A stretch of 64,000 bases of DNA from Candidatus Sphingomonas colombiensis (lineage in GTDB: Bacteria; Pseudomonadota; Alphaproteobacteria; Sphingomonadales; Sphingomonadaceae): the NCBI GenBank assembly GCA_029202845.1, contig CP119315.1, positions 1,953,001 through 2,017,000 of the forward strand, given 5' to 3'. Position numbers and translations under genes: made by a program. Below the pieces are notes generated by a model that worked only from the letters and a program-made list of their open reading frames with translations, did no database searches and was not told the origin of the DNA. Position 1 is the first letter of the stretch; each line of letters begins with the position of its first letter. Below, piece by piece: positions 8,718 through 17,430 of the stretch.

Positions 8718-9458
8718 ATGGACCACGCTCCGCCCGATCCCACCAGGCCACCGCGCCGCAAACGCCGTCTGCGCCGCTGGCATTGGGCTACGATCGCCGC
8801 CTTCATGCTGCTCGGGCTGCCGGCGTTATGGATCGGGCTCGCTTATGGCGGGCTGCCGCGCCTGTGGAGCCATCACGAACATAAACTGATCGGCCAGCGC
8901 GATCAGATCGTCTCTTATACCGCGCAGGACATTCCCGGCGATCCGATCAACCTGCGTTTGCAGGGGGAGCGCGGCGCGATCGAATGCGCGTTCCGCCGCG
9001 CCGGCTGGTCGCTGGCCGATCCGGTCGATCTGCGCTCCGGCCTCGGCATCGCGGGGAGCGTGCTGTTCGGTCGCCCCTATCCGCAGGCCCCGGTCAGCCC
9101 GCTCTATGTCGCAGACGCGCAGCAGGAGTTCGCCTTCCAGCGCGACGAGGGAAAAAGCGCCGACAAGCGCCACCATATCCGCTTCTGGCGCGTCGGCCCG
9201 AACGACTGGATGGCGGCGGCGACATTCGATCGCGGCGTGGGGCTGAGCCTGTTCACGCTACAGATCACCCACCACATCGGCCCCAAGGTGGACGACGAAC
9301 GCGACGCCGCCGGCGCGCTGCTACGGACGAACGGCGCGCAGCTCGCCGACGCGATGCCGTCGCGCATCACCCCCGGCTGGCACCGCAACGGCGGCGGGGA
9401 CAAATATTTCACCGACGGGATGATCCACGTCTATCGGCTGGGTGGGGGAGGATGCTGA
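8718..9458 (+). CDS. LssY C-terminal domain protein
   Basis: A 246-aa protein with a basic cytoplasmic N-terminus, one membrane helix (about residues 24-44, WATIAAFMLLGLPALWIGLAY) and an exported domain. That domain contains DPINLRLQGERGAIECAFRRAGW, SVLFGRPYPQAPVSPLY and KRHHIRFWRV. This pattern matches the LssY_C family (PF14067), known from the Legionella LssY protein and from PAP2-fused forms. Its biochemical role is not established. It stands alone between divergent genes and ends in a Gly-rich tail with a single cysteine. Confidence 0.7.
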   Translation: MDHAPPDPTRPPRRKRRLRRWHWATIAAFMLLGLPALWIGLAYGGLPRLWSHHEHKLIGQRDQIVSYTAQDIPGDPINLRLQGERGAIECAFRRAGWSLADPVDLRSGLGIAGSVLFGRPYPQAPVSPLYVADAQQEFAFQRDEGKSADKRHHIRFWRVGPNDWMAAATFDRGVGLSLFTLQITHHIGPKVDDERDAAGALLRTNGAQLADAMPSRITPGWHRNGGGDKYFTDGMIHVYRLGGGGC

Positions 9459-9483
9459 GCGGATCGCCTTCTGCCCGCCAAGG

Positions 9484-9984
9484 TCACATTTCGTAATAAG
9501 CGTTCTCAACCCCGGCGATGTCGCGATAGTCCACGAACGACATCCCGATCCGCTCAAGGATATGGCGCGAGGCGGTGTTGTGCGTCAGCGCGAAACCGAC
9601 CAGCCGATCATTCGATCGATTGGTGACGGCCCATGTGGTGACTGCCCGCGCGGCCTCGATCCCGTAACCGCAGTTCCAGAATTCTGGTTTGAACGCATAA
9701 CCGATTTCAAGAGTTTGCGGACCCCAGGGAGACCATCCCGCCCTGCCGATGAAGGTTCCGTCCAGCAGGGATACCTTCCATTTCGTCAGGCCGAGAAGGC
9801 GCTGCTCGCCAATATAGCCGTCAAGGCGCGCGCGGATGCCGGCCTTCGTCCACTTTTCAGGGCTGGGGCCGTAACTGGTTTGTACACGGGGATCGCTGTG
9901 GAGATCGAATAGATCGTCGAAATCGTCGGCGGCCCAGGTCTCGAACTTCAGGCGCGGAGAGGTCGATATGGTAATCCGTCCCAT
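9484..9984 (-). CDS. GNAT family N-acetyltransferase (RimJ/RimL type)
   Basis: A 166-aa protein with the Acetyltransf_3 pattern: SPRLKFETWAADDFDDLFDLHSDP at the start, WSPWGPQTLEIGYAFKPEFWNCGYGIEAARAV in the acetyl-CoA loop region, and HNTASRHILERIGM near the end. Members acetylate ribosomal proteins, amino acids or small amines; the substrate here is unknown. Codon choice is a little less GC-biased than its neighbours. It is downstream of map on the same strand with a 22-base gap. Confidence 0.85.
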   Translation of the reverse strand: MGRITISTSPRLKFETWAADDFDDLFDLHSDPRVQTSYGPSPEKWTKAGIRARLDGYIGEQRLLGLTKWKVSLLDGTFIGRAGWSPWGPQTLEIGYAFKPEFWNCGYGIEAARAVTTWAVTNRSNDRLVGFALTHNTASRHILERIGMSFVDYRDIAGVENAYYEM

Positions 9985-10006
9985 CGATCCTCCCCGATAG
10001 CGCGCC

Positions 10007-10834
10007 TCAGGCGTAAGGCGGCCGATCCAGCCCCGCCGGCGACAGCGTGAAGATCTCGCACCCGTCCTCTGTGATGCCGATCGAATGCTCGAACTGCGCC
10101 GAGAGCGAGCGATCGCGCGTCACCGCCGTCCAGCCGTCGTCGAGCAGCTTCACGTCCGGGCGGCCGATGTTGATCATCGGCTCGATCGTGAAGATCATGC
10201 CAGGGCGCAGCTCCGGCCCGGTGCCGGGGCGGCCGACATGGATCACTTCCGGTGCATCGTGGAACAGGCGGCCGAGCCCGTGGCCGCAGAAATCGCGCAC
10301 CACGCCGTAACGATGCCCCTCGGCGAACCGCTGGATCGCATGGGCGACATCGCCCAGATGATTGCCGGGTTTCGCCTGCTCGATCCCGAGCATCAGGCAT
10401 TCATAGGTTACGTCGACCAGCCGTTTTGCCTTCAGCGGCACATCCCCGATCAGGTACATGCGGCTGGAATCGCCGTGCCAGCCGTCCAGGATCGGGGTGA
10501 CGTCGACATTGACGATATCGCCCGATTTCAGCGCCTTGTCACCGGGGATGCCGTGGCACACGACATGGTTGATCGAGATGCACGAGCTGTGCGTATAGCC
10601 GCGATAGCCAAGCGTCGCGGGCACGCCGCTTTTGCTCAGGATGAAATCGTGGATCATCCGGTCGATCTCGCCGGTGGTGACGCCGGGCACCATGTGCGGC
10701 ACGATCATGTCGAGCGTTTCGGCGGCGAGGCGGCCGGCCTTGTGCATGCCGTCGAACGCATCGCGTCCGTGCAGCTTGATCGCGCCATCGCGCCCGAGCG
10801 GCGCATCGCTGGTTACGGTAACGTATTCGGTCAT
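10007..10834 (-). CDS. map: Type I methionine aminopeptidase
   Basis: It removes the initiator methionine from nascent proteins; essential and cytoplasmic. The 275-aa product has MHKAGRLAAETLDMIVPHMVPGVTTGEID, then INHVVCHGIPG, the metal-binding DVTPILDGWHGDSSRM (two Asp), HGLGRLFHDAPEV (His), TIEPMINIG (Glu) and QFEHSIGIT (Glu). These are the five conserved dimetal ligands. ATG 10834 is chosen since homology begins there (MTEYVTVTSDAP); the same frame runs on upstream but overlaps the divergent gene at 10889. Confidence 0.95.
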   Translation of the reverse strand: MTEYVTVTSDAPLGRDGAIKLHGRDAFDGMHKAGRLAAETLDMIVPHMVPGVTTGEIDRMIHDFILSKSGVPATLGYRGYTHSSCISINHVVCHGIPGDKALKSGDIVNVDVTPILDGWHGDSSRMYLIGDVPLKAKRLVDVTYECLMLGIEQAKPGNHLGDVAHAIQRFAEGHRYGVVRDFCGHGLGRLFHDAPEVIHVGRPGTGPELRPGMIFTIEPMINIGRPDVKLLDDGWTAVTRDRSLSAQFEHSIGITEDGCEIFTLSPAGLDRPPYA

Positions 10835-10888
10835 GCCCCCGGATATAGCGTGACGAACACGGATTGGCGAGGCTATGACCCGAAACAC

Positions 10889-11647
10889 ATGGTTGAGGAA
10901 CGTATCTGGACCGCCGCGCTCGTCGTCATCGGCGACGAGATTCTTTCCGGTCGCACGCAGGACAAGAATGTCGCGCAGATCGCGCTGTGGCTCAACGTAC
11001 AGGGTATCCGGCTGGCCGAGGTGCGCGTCGTCGCCGATCGCGAGGAAGCGATCGGCGAGGCGGTGAACACGCTGCGCGCGCGCAACGATTATCTCTTCAC
11101 CACCGGCGGGATCGGCCCGACGCATGACGACATCACGGTCGATGCGATCGCCGCCGCGCTTGGCGTGAACGTGGTCCACCATCCCAAGGCAGTAGCGGTG
11201 CTGGAGCGATATTACGCCACCCGCGGCGGCGCGACCGAAGCGCGGCTGCGCATGGCGCGCGTGCCCGAGGGCGCCGACCTGATCGAAAATCGCATGTCCG
11301 GCGCGCCGGGCATCCGCATCGGCAATGTGTTCATCATGGCCGGCGTGCCGCACATCACCGCCGGAATGCTCGACGCGCTGACCGGCACGCTGGAGGGCGG
11401 TCGCCCGGTGGTGAGCGGCACGCTCGGCTGCTGGGTGGCGGAGAGCGAGGTCGCCGATCTGCTCGGCCGTATGGAGCGCGCCCACGCGGGCGTGGCGATC
11501 GGCAGCTATCCCTTTTTCCGTGAAGGGCGAACGGGCGCCAATTTCGTCGTCCGCTCGCCGGACGAGGAACAGGTCGATCGCTGCGTCGCCGATCTCGCCG
11601 CTGCGCTTGCCGACGCCGGGCATCCCACCGTCGCCGGCGGGATCTAG
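10889..11647 (+). CDS. CinA-like molybdopterin-binding domain protein
   Basis: A 252-aa protein of the MoCF/CinA N-terminal type. ALVVIGDEILSGRTQDKN is the signature, followed by TTGGIGPTHDDITVDAIA. The C-terminal COG1058-like part has GAPGIRIGNVFIMAGVP and a terminal domain. CinA proteins with this domain can act as nucleotide (ADP-ribose/NAD) pyrophosphatases; the deamidase (PncC) domain is absent. ATG 10889 is supported by the alignment start MVEERIWTAAL. It is divergent from map with a 54-base gap. Confidence 0.85.
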   Translation: MVEERIWTAALVVIGDEILSGRTQDKNVAQIALWLNVQGIRLAEVRVVADREEAIGEAVNTLRARNDYLFTTGGIGPTHDDITVDAIAAALGVNVVHHPKAVAVLERYYATRGGATEARLRMARVPEGADLIENRMSGAPGIRIGNVFIMAGVPHITAGMLDALTGTLEGGRPVVSGTLGCWVAESEVADLLGRMERAHAGVAIGSYPFFREGRTGANFVVRSPDEEQVDRCVADLAAALADAGHPTVAGGI

Positions 11648-11657
11648 CGCGCCTCCG

Positions 11658-11969
11658 TCACCCGTTCGCGACTGTCAGCGCCTCCAGCCGGAACCGCGTG
11701 CGCGCGGCGTCGCGCTCGATTCCCGCGATCGCGATATCGGCGACGATATGTCCCGCCACCGGCAATTCCGCCTCCGCCAGTTCAGCCAGCCAGCGATCGA
11801 GCATCGGGCAGGTCGCTGCCTCCGCCATGATCTCGTGCCGCATGCCCGAGAAGGTGGCGCTATGCCATTCGGTCCCGCGGCTTTCGGCGATCGCGATCGC
11901 CGTGCCCGCTGCCTGCGCGGCGATCGTCAGCCGGCGTTCGAGCAATGCGGCCACCCCCGGTCCGCGCAT
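11658..11969 (-). CDS. Hypothetical protein (103 aa), second gene of a two-gene unit
   Basis: The start at ATG 11969 overlaps the stop of the 57-aa gene upstream by one base (TGATG), implying translational coupling. The product begins MRGPGVAALLERRLTIAAQA and continues through SRGTEWHSATFSGMRHEIM and PVAGHIVADIAIAGI. It is mostly helix then strand by appearance, with no signal peptide. No family is recognised. Its position opposite an S24 regulator and behind a probable SOS-type box suggests stress regulation, but that is inference. Confidence 0.6.
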   Translation of the reverse strand: MRGPGVAALLERRLTIAAQAAGTAIAIAESRGTEWHSATFSGMRHEIMAEAATCPMLDRWLAELAEAELPVAGHIVADIAIAGIERDAARTRFRLEALTVANG

Positions 11970-12142
11970 CAGTCCGTTCCCGTGATGAATGCGTCGATCC
12001 GCGCGGATACCTGCGGCCCCGGCACCCGCCCCAGCCTGATGTCGCCCACCAGTCGCGGATCGTTCACGGCGCGACGGCCGAACGTGGTCGGTGGCATGCC
12101 GGTTCGGCGAAGGTAGCGATCGATCTTGGTCAGCAGCGTCAT
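11969..12142 (-). CDS. Small basic protein (57 aa), possible helix-turn-helix
   Basis: Reads MTLLTKIDRYLRRTGMPPTT then FGRRAVNDPRLVGDIRLGRV and ends AFITGTD. The pattern of helix, turn (PPTTFGRRAVNDP) and helix, with many Arg and Lys, looks like a minimal HTH domain, but no family name can be assigned. It is first in a two-gene unit with the 103-aa gene (1-base overlap) and divergent from the S24 regulator at 12234. A GTTC-N7-GTTC box lies 26 bases upstream of its start. Confidence 0.65.
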   Translation of the reverse strand: MTLLTKIDRYLRRTGMPPTTFGRRAVNDPRLVGDIRLGRVPGPQVSARIDAFITGTD

Positions 12143-12167
12143 GTCGGTTCGACTCCCGATTCCTGTT

Positions 12168-12182
12168 GTTCCTCATTTGTTC
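12168..12182. promoter_or_regulatory. GTTC-N7-GTTC box (alphaproteobacterial LexA-type)
   Basis: The direct repeat GTTC-CTCATTT-GTTC is an exact match to the SOS box described for alphaproteobacterial LexA. It lies in the 91-base divergent region, 26 bases before the 57-aa gene and 52 bases before the S24 gene. Whether LexA or the neighbouring S24 protein binds it is not known. Confidence 0.55.
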
Positions 12183-12203
12183 CTGCAAAAAATCCAACTT
12201 GTC

Positions 12204-12217
12204 CAGGAAATTTCCTG
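12204..12217. promoter_or_regulatory. Perfect 14-bp palindrome CAGGAAATTTCCTG (operator candidate)
   Basis: A perfect dyad centred 24 bases upstream of the S24 regulator start, in the position of a core promoter or operator. This is what an autoregulated CI-like repressor would use. No comparable palindrome was noticed elsewhere in the divergent region. Confidence 0.5.
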
Positions 12218-12233
12218 CGAGTAGAACAAGGCC

Positions 12234-12857
12234 ATGTCCGAAAATCCCCGCGACGTGCTGATGCAGCTGGCGGAAGCGCGCGGCACGAGCCTCGCCGCGC
12301 TCTCCGTGATGCTTGGGCGCAATGTCGCCTATCTTCAGCAATATGTCGGGCGTGGTTCACCCAAGCGGCTCGCGGAGGAGGATCGGCGAATCCTCGCGGC
12401 ATTCTTCGGTGTGGAAGAAAGGTTGCTGGGCGGTTCGGTGGCGGGAGAGGCGCTGGTGGAAGTGCCGTGGCTGGCGGTCGAGGCAGCGGCCGGGGCGGGC
12501 GCGGACGTGGTGAGCGAGCGCCGCCTGCGCGTCGAGCGCTTCGCACCGGAAACGCTGGCTACGGCGGGAATAGCGCCGCGCACAGCCTCGATCATCATGG
12601 CGCGCGGCGATTCGATGATGCCCACGATCCTCGACGGTGATCGATTGGTGGTCGATGGTGGTGACCGCCGCATGAGCCGCGCCGCCGCGATCTTCGTCTT
12701 GCGCCGCGACGACGACCTGCTCGTAAAGCGCGTCGCGCGATCAGGCGACGTGTTGACGATCGCCAGCGACAACCCCGCCTATGCGACGCTTATGGTGCCG
12801 GGCGTAGAGGTGGATGTGATCGGGCGCGTGAAGTTGCTGCTGCGCGGGGTGAGGTAG
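12234..12857 (+). CDS. S24 (LexA/CI-like) self-cleaving HTH regulator
   Basis: A 207-aa protein with an N-terminal HTH-like domain (residues 1-65, SLAALSVMLGRNVAYLQQYV) and a C-terminal S24 peptidase domain. GDSMMP gives the nucleophile Ser127 and LVKRVAR gives the general base Lys165. A candidate Ala-Gly cleavage bond is at 86-87 in EAAAGAGAD. Family knowledge: RecA*-stimulated self-cleavage relieves repression. It is not the housekeeping LexA by its DNA-binding domain. It is divergent from two tiny genes across a region with a LexA-type box and a palindrome, so local autoregulation is likely. Confidence 0.85.
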   Translation: MSENPRDVLMQLAEARGTSLAALSVMLGRNVAYLQQYVGRGSPKRLAEEDRRILAAFFGVEERLLGGSVAGEALVEVPWLAVEAAAGAGADVVSERRLRVERFAPETLATAGIAPRTASIIMARGDSMMPTILDGDRLVVDGGDRRMSRAAAIFVLRRDDDLLVKRVARSGDVLTIASDNPAYATLMVPGVEVDVIGRVKLLLRGVR

Positions 12858-12911
12858 TGCGGCTTGCGCCCCAATAGCGGACATAGCAGCGCCGGGCTAA
12901 GATCGGCGTAT

Positions 12912-13385
12912 ATGACACCCCTCGAAGCCTTTAGCCCCTTTGCCGCGTCGCTGATCGGCTTGCCCGTAAGTCACGTCTGGCGTGGCTATGGGTCTGCCAT
13001 ATTCATCGAGTGTGGCGAACTGCGACCTGTAGCCAATCGAGATGGTTCGACGGGCCATCCCGAAGGTGAAGTATCGTTAGGTGTCGAGTGGAGTTGGCGC
13101 ATCGAGGATGCGACGGCGATTCGATGCGGTAGCTGGAGCAAAGAGGACCTATGGGAGTCGGCTCTCGACGCCTTACGCGGCGCCCGGATCGCGCGGTGCG
13201 AGCTATTTGGCGCCTTGCCTGAAGTGACGATCACGACGGACAGTGGAATCCGGTTCTTGTCTTTCTCGACCACAGATGGGCAGCCGCAATGGCACTTGGT
13301 GGATCGGCGCCATAGTGCGGCGCGATGGTTCACCGTTCGAGAGGGTCAGCTGCACCTCGGTGACGGGAGTGAGCCTGCCGCTTAA
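12912..13385 (+). CDS. Conserved hypothetical protein (157 aa)
   Basis: ATG 12912 is chosen; an in-frame extension upstream overlaps the preceding stop region and lacks the conserved start. The product reads MTPLEAFSPFAASLIGLPVS then HVWRGYGSAIFIECGEL, later GEVSLGVEWSWRIEDATAIRCGSWS and ITTDSGIRFLSFST. The LIGLPVSHVWRGYGSA and WSWRIE motifs recall a family of uncharacterised soluble proteins, some near immunity-type genes, but no named domain can be assigned. Codon use is less strongly GC-biased than its neighbours, hinting at recent acquisition. Confidence 0.65.
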   Translation: MTPLEAFSPFAASLIGLPVSHVWRGYGSAIFIECGELRPVANRDGSTGHPEGEVSLGVEWSWRIEDATAIRCGSWSKEDLWESALDALRGARIARCELFGALPEVTITTDSGIRFLSFSTTDGQPQWHLVDRRHSAARWFTVREGQLHLGDGSEPAA

Positions 13386-13433
13386 ACGTCGGCTACCCAC
13401 CCAAGCCCAGCCCCTCCCGCGCATCCCCCGCAT

Positions 13434-14216
13434 TCAGAACAGCAGCTTCGCGCCCACCAGTGCGAGAGTCACCGCCAAAATCGGGACCAGCACACGATCC
13501 GGAACGCGCGTCGCGACCAGGCTGCCGATGACGATCCCCGGCACCGAGCCCGCCAGCAACGACACCAGCAGCGAGAGATCGACCGCACCCAGCGAGAGAT
13601 GCCCAAGCCCTGCGATCAGCGTCAGCGGCACGGCATGCGCGATATCCGAACCGACCAGCCGTTTCACTTCCAGCCGCGGATAGAGCACCAGCAGCGCAGT
13701 CATCCCGAGCGCGCCCGCGCCGACCGAAGTGAGCGAGACGAGCACGCCGAGCACGCCGCCCAGAAGGACGGTCAGCCACGCGATCCGGCTTTCGTTCACC
13801 TTGACGAAGTGGGGGGCGAGCCGCTCGACGATCCGCCTGCGAAACAGGATCGCCACCGCCGTCAGCAACAGCGCGGCGCCAAGAATGGTGGTGAGCAGAT
13901 GCCCCGCATCGCCGGAGCGGTGCATGACATAATCGATCACGAACAATGTCGCGATCGTGGCCGGCAGGCTGCCCGTCGCGAGCCGGCGCACTACGCGCCA
14001 GTCGACCGTGCCGCGCCAGCCGTGAACGAACGTGCCGACTGTCTTGGTGGCGGATGCGTAAAGCAGATCCGTCCCCACCGCCGTCACGGGGTGGAAGCCG
14101 AAGACGAGCACCAGCAGCGGTGTCATCAGCGATCCGCCGCCGACACCGGTCAGCCCGACAAGCAGGCCGACCAGCACGCCGGCCAGCGAATACAATGGGT
14201 TATAGACGATCGACAC
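13434..14216 (-). CDS. TauE/SafE family sulfite/organosulfonate-type permease
   Basis: A 260-aa inner-membrane protein with about eight hydrophobic helices. It opens SLAGVLVGLLVGLTGVGGGS, which is the GxGGGS signature of the first TauE/SafE repeat. The second repeat has VSLTSVGAGALGMTALLVLYP, the usual counterpart. FHPVTAVGTDLLYASATKTVG also fits. The family exports sulfite, sulfoacetate or similar anions, or simply couples to protons; the substrate is unknown here. It follows the alaC-like gene on the same strand after a 61-base gap that holds a hairpin. Confidence 0.88.
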   Translation of the reverse strand: MSIVYNPLYSLAGVLVGLLVGLTGVGGGSLMTPLLVLVFGFHPVTAVGTDLLYASATKTVGTFVHGWRGTVDWRVVRRLATGSLPATIATLFVIDYVMHRSGDAGHLLTTILGAALLLTAVAILFRRRIVERLAPHFVKVNESRIAWLTVLLGGVLGVLVSLTSVGAGALGMTALLVLYPRLEVKRLVGSDIAHAVPLTLIAGLGHLSLGAVDLSLLVSLLAGSVPGIVIGSLVATRVPDRVLVPILAVTLALVGAKLLF

Positions 14217-14222
14217 GGCCCG

Positions 14223-14246
14223 CCGCCTGCTTATCCGAGCAGGCGG
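14223..14246. other. Intergenic hairpin between alaC-like and tauE-like genes
   Basis: A perfect 9-bp stem (CCGCCTGCT / AGCAGGCGG) with a 6-base loop. There is no U-tract on either strand, so it may attenuate read-through or protect mRNA ends rather than terminate cleanly. Confidence 0.4.
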
Positions 14247-14277
14247 CTGGTTGCGTGACCGTCAGCGACGGGCGCAC

Positions 14278-15486
14278 TCACCCAGCGGTACGCGCGGGCG
14301 TGTTGACGCCCATCATTTGCAGGTAACGCTTCACGTTGCGCGCTGCCTGGCGCAATCGTTGCTCGTTCTCGACCATCGCGATGCGCACGTAACCCTCGCC
14401 GTTCTCACCATATCCCACCCCTGGCGCAACCGCGACCTTGGCGTGAGTCAGCAATTGTTTCGAGAACTCAAGGCTACCTAAGTGCGCCAGTGCCGGCGGC
14501 AGCGGCGCCCACGCAAACATCGATGCGCGCGGGGAGGGGATTTCCCAACCGGCGCGGCCGAAGCTCTCCACCAGCACGTCGCGACGCTTGTGATAGAGTT
14601 GGCGGTTTTTCTCGACGATATCCTGCGGGCCGTTGAGCGCTGCGCAGGCCGCCGCCTGAATCGGCGTGAAGGCGCCGTAATCGAGATACGATTTCACCCG
14701 TGACATCGCCGCGATCAGCTTTGCATTGCCAACCGCGAAGCCGATCCGCCAGCCGGCCATCGAATAGGTCTTGGAGAGCGAGGTGAACTCGATCGCCACG
14801 TCCTTCGCACCCTTCACCTGCAGGATCGATGGCGTCGGATTGCCGTCGTAATACAGCTCCGAATAAGCGAGGTCGGACAGGATCCACACCTGATTCTCGC
14901 GCGCCCACGCCACCAGCCGCTCATAGAAAGCAAGATCGACCGTCTCGGCCGTCGGGTTCGATGGGTAATTGACCACCAGCACCGACGGGCGCGGCACGGT
15001 ATAGGCCATCGCGCGATCGAGGCTTTCGAAATAATGCTCGTCAGGCGTGGTGGGCACCGCGCGGATCGTGGCACCCGCGATGATGAAACCGAACGTGTGG
15101 ATCGGATAGGATGGGTTGGGCGCCAGCACCACATCGCCCGGCGCGGTGATCGCGGTGGCGAGGCTGGCCAGCCCCTCCTTCGATCCCATGGTGACGACCA
15201 CTTCCGTTTCTGGATCGACATCCACGCCGAAGCGGCGGCCATAATAATTGGCCTGCGCGCGGCGCAGCCCCGGAATGCCCTTCGACTGGGAATAGCCGTG
15301 CGCGCCGGGCTTTTGCGCGACTTCGCACAATTTCTCGATCACATGCGGGGGCGGGGGCAGGTCGGGGTTGCCCATGCCAAGGTCGATAATGTCCTCTCCC
15401 GCCGCTCGCGCCTGTGCCCGCATCGCGTTGACCTCGGCGATAACGTAGGGCGGCAAGCGCTTCATGCGGTAGAATTCGTCGGACAT
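14278..15486 (-). CDS. alaC: PLP-dependent aminotransferase, AlaC type (alanine-synthesizing class I)
   Basis: A 402-aa fold-type I aminotransferase. GMGNPDLPPPPHVIEKL at the start, SKGIPGLRRAQANYY, VVNYPSNPTAETVDLAFYE (PLP phosphate and ring contacts), LSDLAYSELYYDG (Asp to pyridine N) and SLSKTYSMAGWRIGFA carrying the Schiff-base Lys. This set matches AlaC/YfdZ, which makes alanine from pyruvate with glutamate as donor. LL-diaminopimelate aminotransferase is a close alternative, but the neighbourhood gives no lysine genes. It is divergent from phaC across 156 bases. Confidence 0.85.
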   Translation of the reverse strand: MSDEFYRMKRLPPYVIAEVNAMRAQARAAGEDIIDLGMGNPDLPPPPHVIEKLCEVAQKPGAHGYSQSKGIPGLRRAQANYYGRRFGVDVDPETEVVVTMGSKEGLASLATAITAPGDVVLAPNPSYPIHTFGFIIAGATIRAVPTTPDEHYFESLDRAMAYTVPRPSVLVVNYPSNPTAETVDLAFYERLVAWARENQVWILSDLAYSELYYDGNPTPSILQVKGAKDVAIEFTSLSKTYSMAGWRIGFAVGNAKLIAAMSRVKSYLDYGAFTPIQAAACAALNGPQDIVEKNRQLYHKRRDVLVESFGRAGWEIPSPRASMFAWAPLPPALAHLGSLEFSKQLLTHAKVAVAPGVGYGENGEGYVRIAMVENEQRLRQAARNVKRYLQMMGVNTPARTAG

Positions 15487-15642
15487 TGGTACTCCTTTCG
15501 CATCCGCACCATATCGCGTCCCGCGCGCGGGCGACAGGTGCCACGTGCTTCGTCACCGTAAAAAGCCGCTATCTCATCTCTGTAACATTGCTACGCTGTA
15601 AGCGGATCACCCACGCCGCAGCGATGTTGCTTAAAGGAGAGG

Positions 15643-17391
15643 ATGATGACCGAGTTCCAGTCCCCCACCCTCGCGGATTTGCAACGCTGGACCTGGGTGC
15701 TCGGCCGCGCGCAACAGATGATGCTCGAACAGGGGCTGGCGGCGATGCGGCCCGGCGGGGGCGAAGGCGCGTCGGGAATGCCGATGATCCCCGGCTTCAA
15801 CGATCCGACGACGCTGGAACGCGCGAGCGATTTCTGGCGCGACAGCCTCAACCTGTGGCAGCGGTTCCTCGATCCCGCCGGCACGTCGAAGGAAACCGAC
15901 GCACCCGCGCAATCCCGCGACAAACGCTTCAAGGCGGAGGCGTGGCGGGATAATCCCTTGTTCGCGTGGATTCGCGAAAGCTACGTCCTGATCTCGGATC
16001 ATCTGCTGAAAAGCGTCGATGCGATGGAGGGGATGGAGCCGGCGCAGAAGGAGCAATTGCGCTTCGCCGCCAAGGGCTTCGTTGATGCGATGAGCCCGAG
16101 CAATTTCGCGCTGACCAACCCGGAGGTGATCGAAAAGACGATCGAGACCGGCGGCGAAAATCTGCTCAAGGGCTTGCGCCACATGCTGGCGGACATGGCG
16201 CGCGGGCAACTCACCCACACCGATGGCGACGCGTTCGAGGTTGGTCGCAATCTCGCCGTCACGCCGGGCAAGGTGGTGAAGCGCACGCCGCTGTACGAGC
16301 TGATCCAATATACGCCGACGACGGAGAAGGTGCTCGGCGTCCCGCTGGTGATCTTCCCGCCGTGGATCAATCGTTACTACATCCTCGATCTCACGCCGGA
16401 AAAAAGCTTCATCCGCTGGTGCGTCGATCAGGGCATCACGGTGTTCGTCGTGTCATGGAAATCGGCCGACGCGTCGCTCGCCGACACCGCGTGGGACGAT
16501 TATGTCGCGGCGCAGATCGACGCGATCGACACGGTGCGCGATGTGCTCGACGTGCCGGCCGTTCACACCATCGGCTATTGCGTCGCCGGCACCACCCTTG
16601 CCGCGACGCTCGCGCTGCTCGCCGCGCGCGACGAGGCGGAAAAGGTGGCGAGCGCGACCTTCTTCACCGCGCAGGTGGATTTCGCCAGCGCGGGCGATCT
16701 GCTCAATTTCGTCGATGATGAACAATTCGCCCTGATCCGCCGGCTTTCGCCGCAGGGCTTCCTCGACGGGCGCTATATGGCCGCGACGTTCAATCTGCTG
16801 CGCGGGCGCGATCTGATCTGGAATTACGTCACCAACAATTATCTGCTCGGCAACGATTATGCGCCGTTCGATCTGTTGCACTGGAATGGCGACACCACGA
16901 ACCTGCCGGCGAAATGGCACCTCTCAGCTATCTGACCGATCTGTATCGCGACAATCTGCTGGTGAAGCCGGGTGCGCTGTCGGTCGCGATGGCACCCCGC
17001 TCGATCTCACCCGGATCAAAACGCCGAGCTACATTCAGGCCGGACGAGAGGATCATATCGCGCCCGGCCGAAAGCGTGTGGAAGATGACGCAAATGCTGT
17101 CCCGGGCCGATGAAATTCGTGCTCGCCGGTTCGGGGCATATCGCTGGCGTGGTCAATCCGCCGGCCGCAGCATAAATACCAATATTGGACCAATCCGGCC
17201 CCGTCCGGAACGCTCGATGAATTCGTCGCCGGGGCGAGCGAGACGAAGGGGAGCTGGTGGCCGGACTGGCTGGACTGGCTCCATGCGATCGACGCGGGCG
17301 AGGTGGCGGCGCAGCACGCGACGCGTGCCGGGCGCAGGCAAGCTGGCGGCGATCGAGGACGCGCCCGGGAGCTATGTGAAGGCTAAGATAA
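15643..17391 (+). pseudogene. phaC: Class I poly(3-hydroxyalkanoate) synthase, frameshifted (probable sequence errors)
   Basis: PhaC polymerises (R)-3-hydroxyacyl-CoA into PHA on granule surfaces. An intact first frame runs 15643-16935, from DFWRDSLNLWQRFLDP to NYLLGNDYAPFDLLHWNGD. The lipase-like box GYCVAGTT carries the catalytic Cys. After 16925 the reading continues in other frames: LSYLTDLYRDNLLVKPGALSV, DGTPLDLTRIKTPSYIQAGR, MKFVLAGSGHIAGVVNPP (catalytic His) and GSWWPDWLDWL. At least five short insertions (extra CT, GC, C, C, G) explain the breaks. The rest of the protein is well conserved, so the gene is probably intact in the organism. The end is approximate. Confidence 0.85.
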
Positions 17392-17430
17392 GGCTAGTTA
17401 TTCCAGCCGGGCCGATGCCGCTGCGCGACC

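Noticed and set aside
12234..12857. Calling the S24 protein the housekeeping LexA.
   Set aside because: The N-terminal DNA-binding domain does not look like the LexA winged helix, and length and context differ. Kept as S24/HTH regulator.
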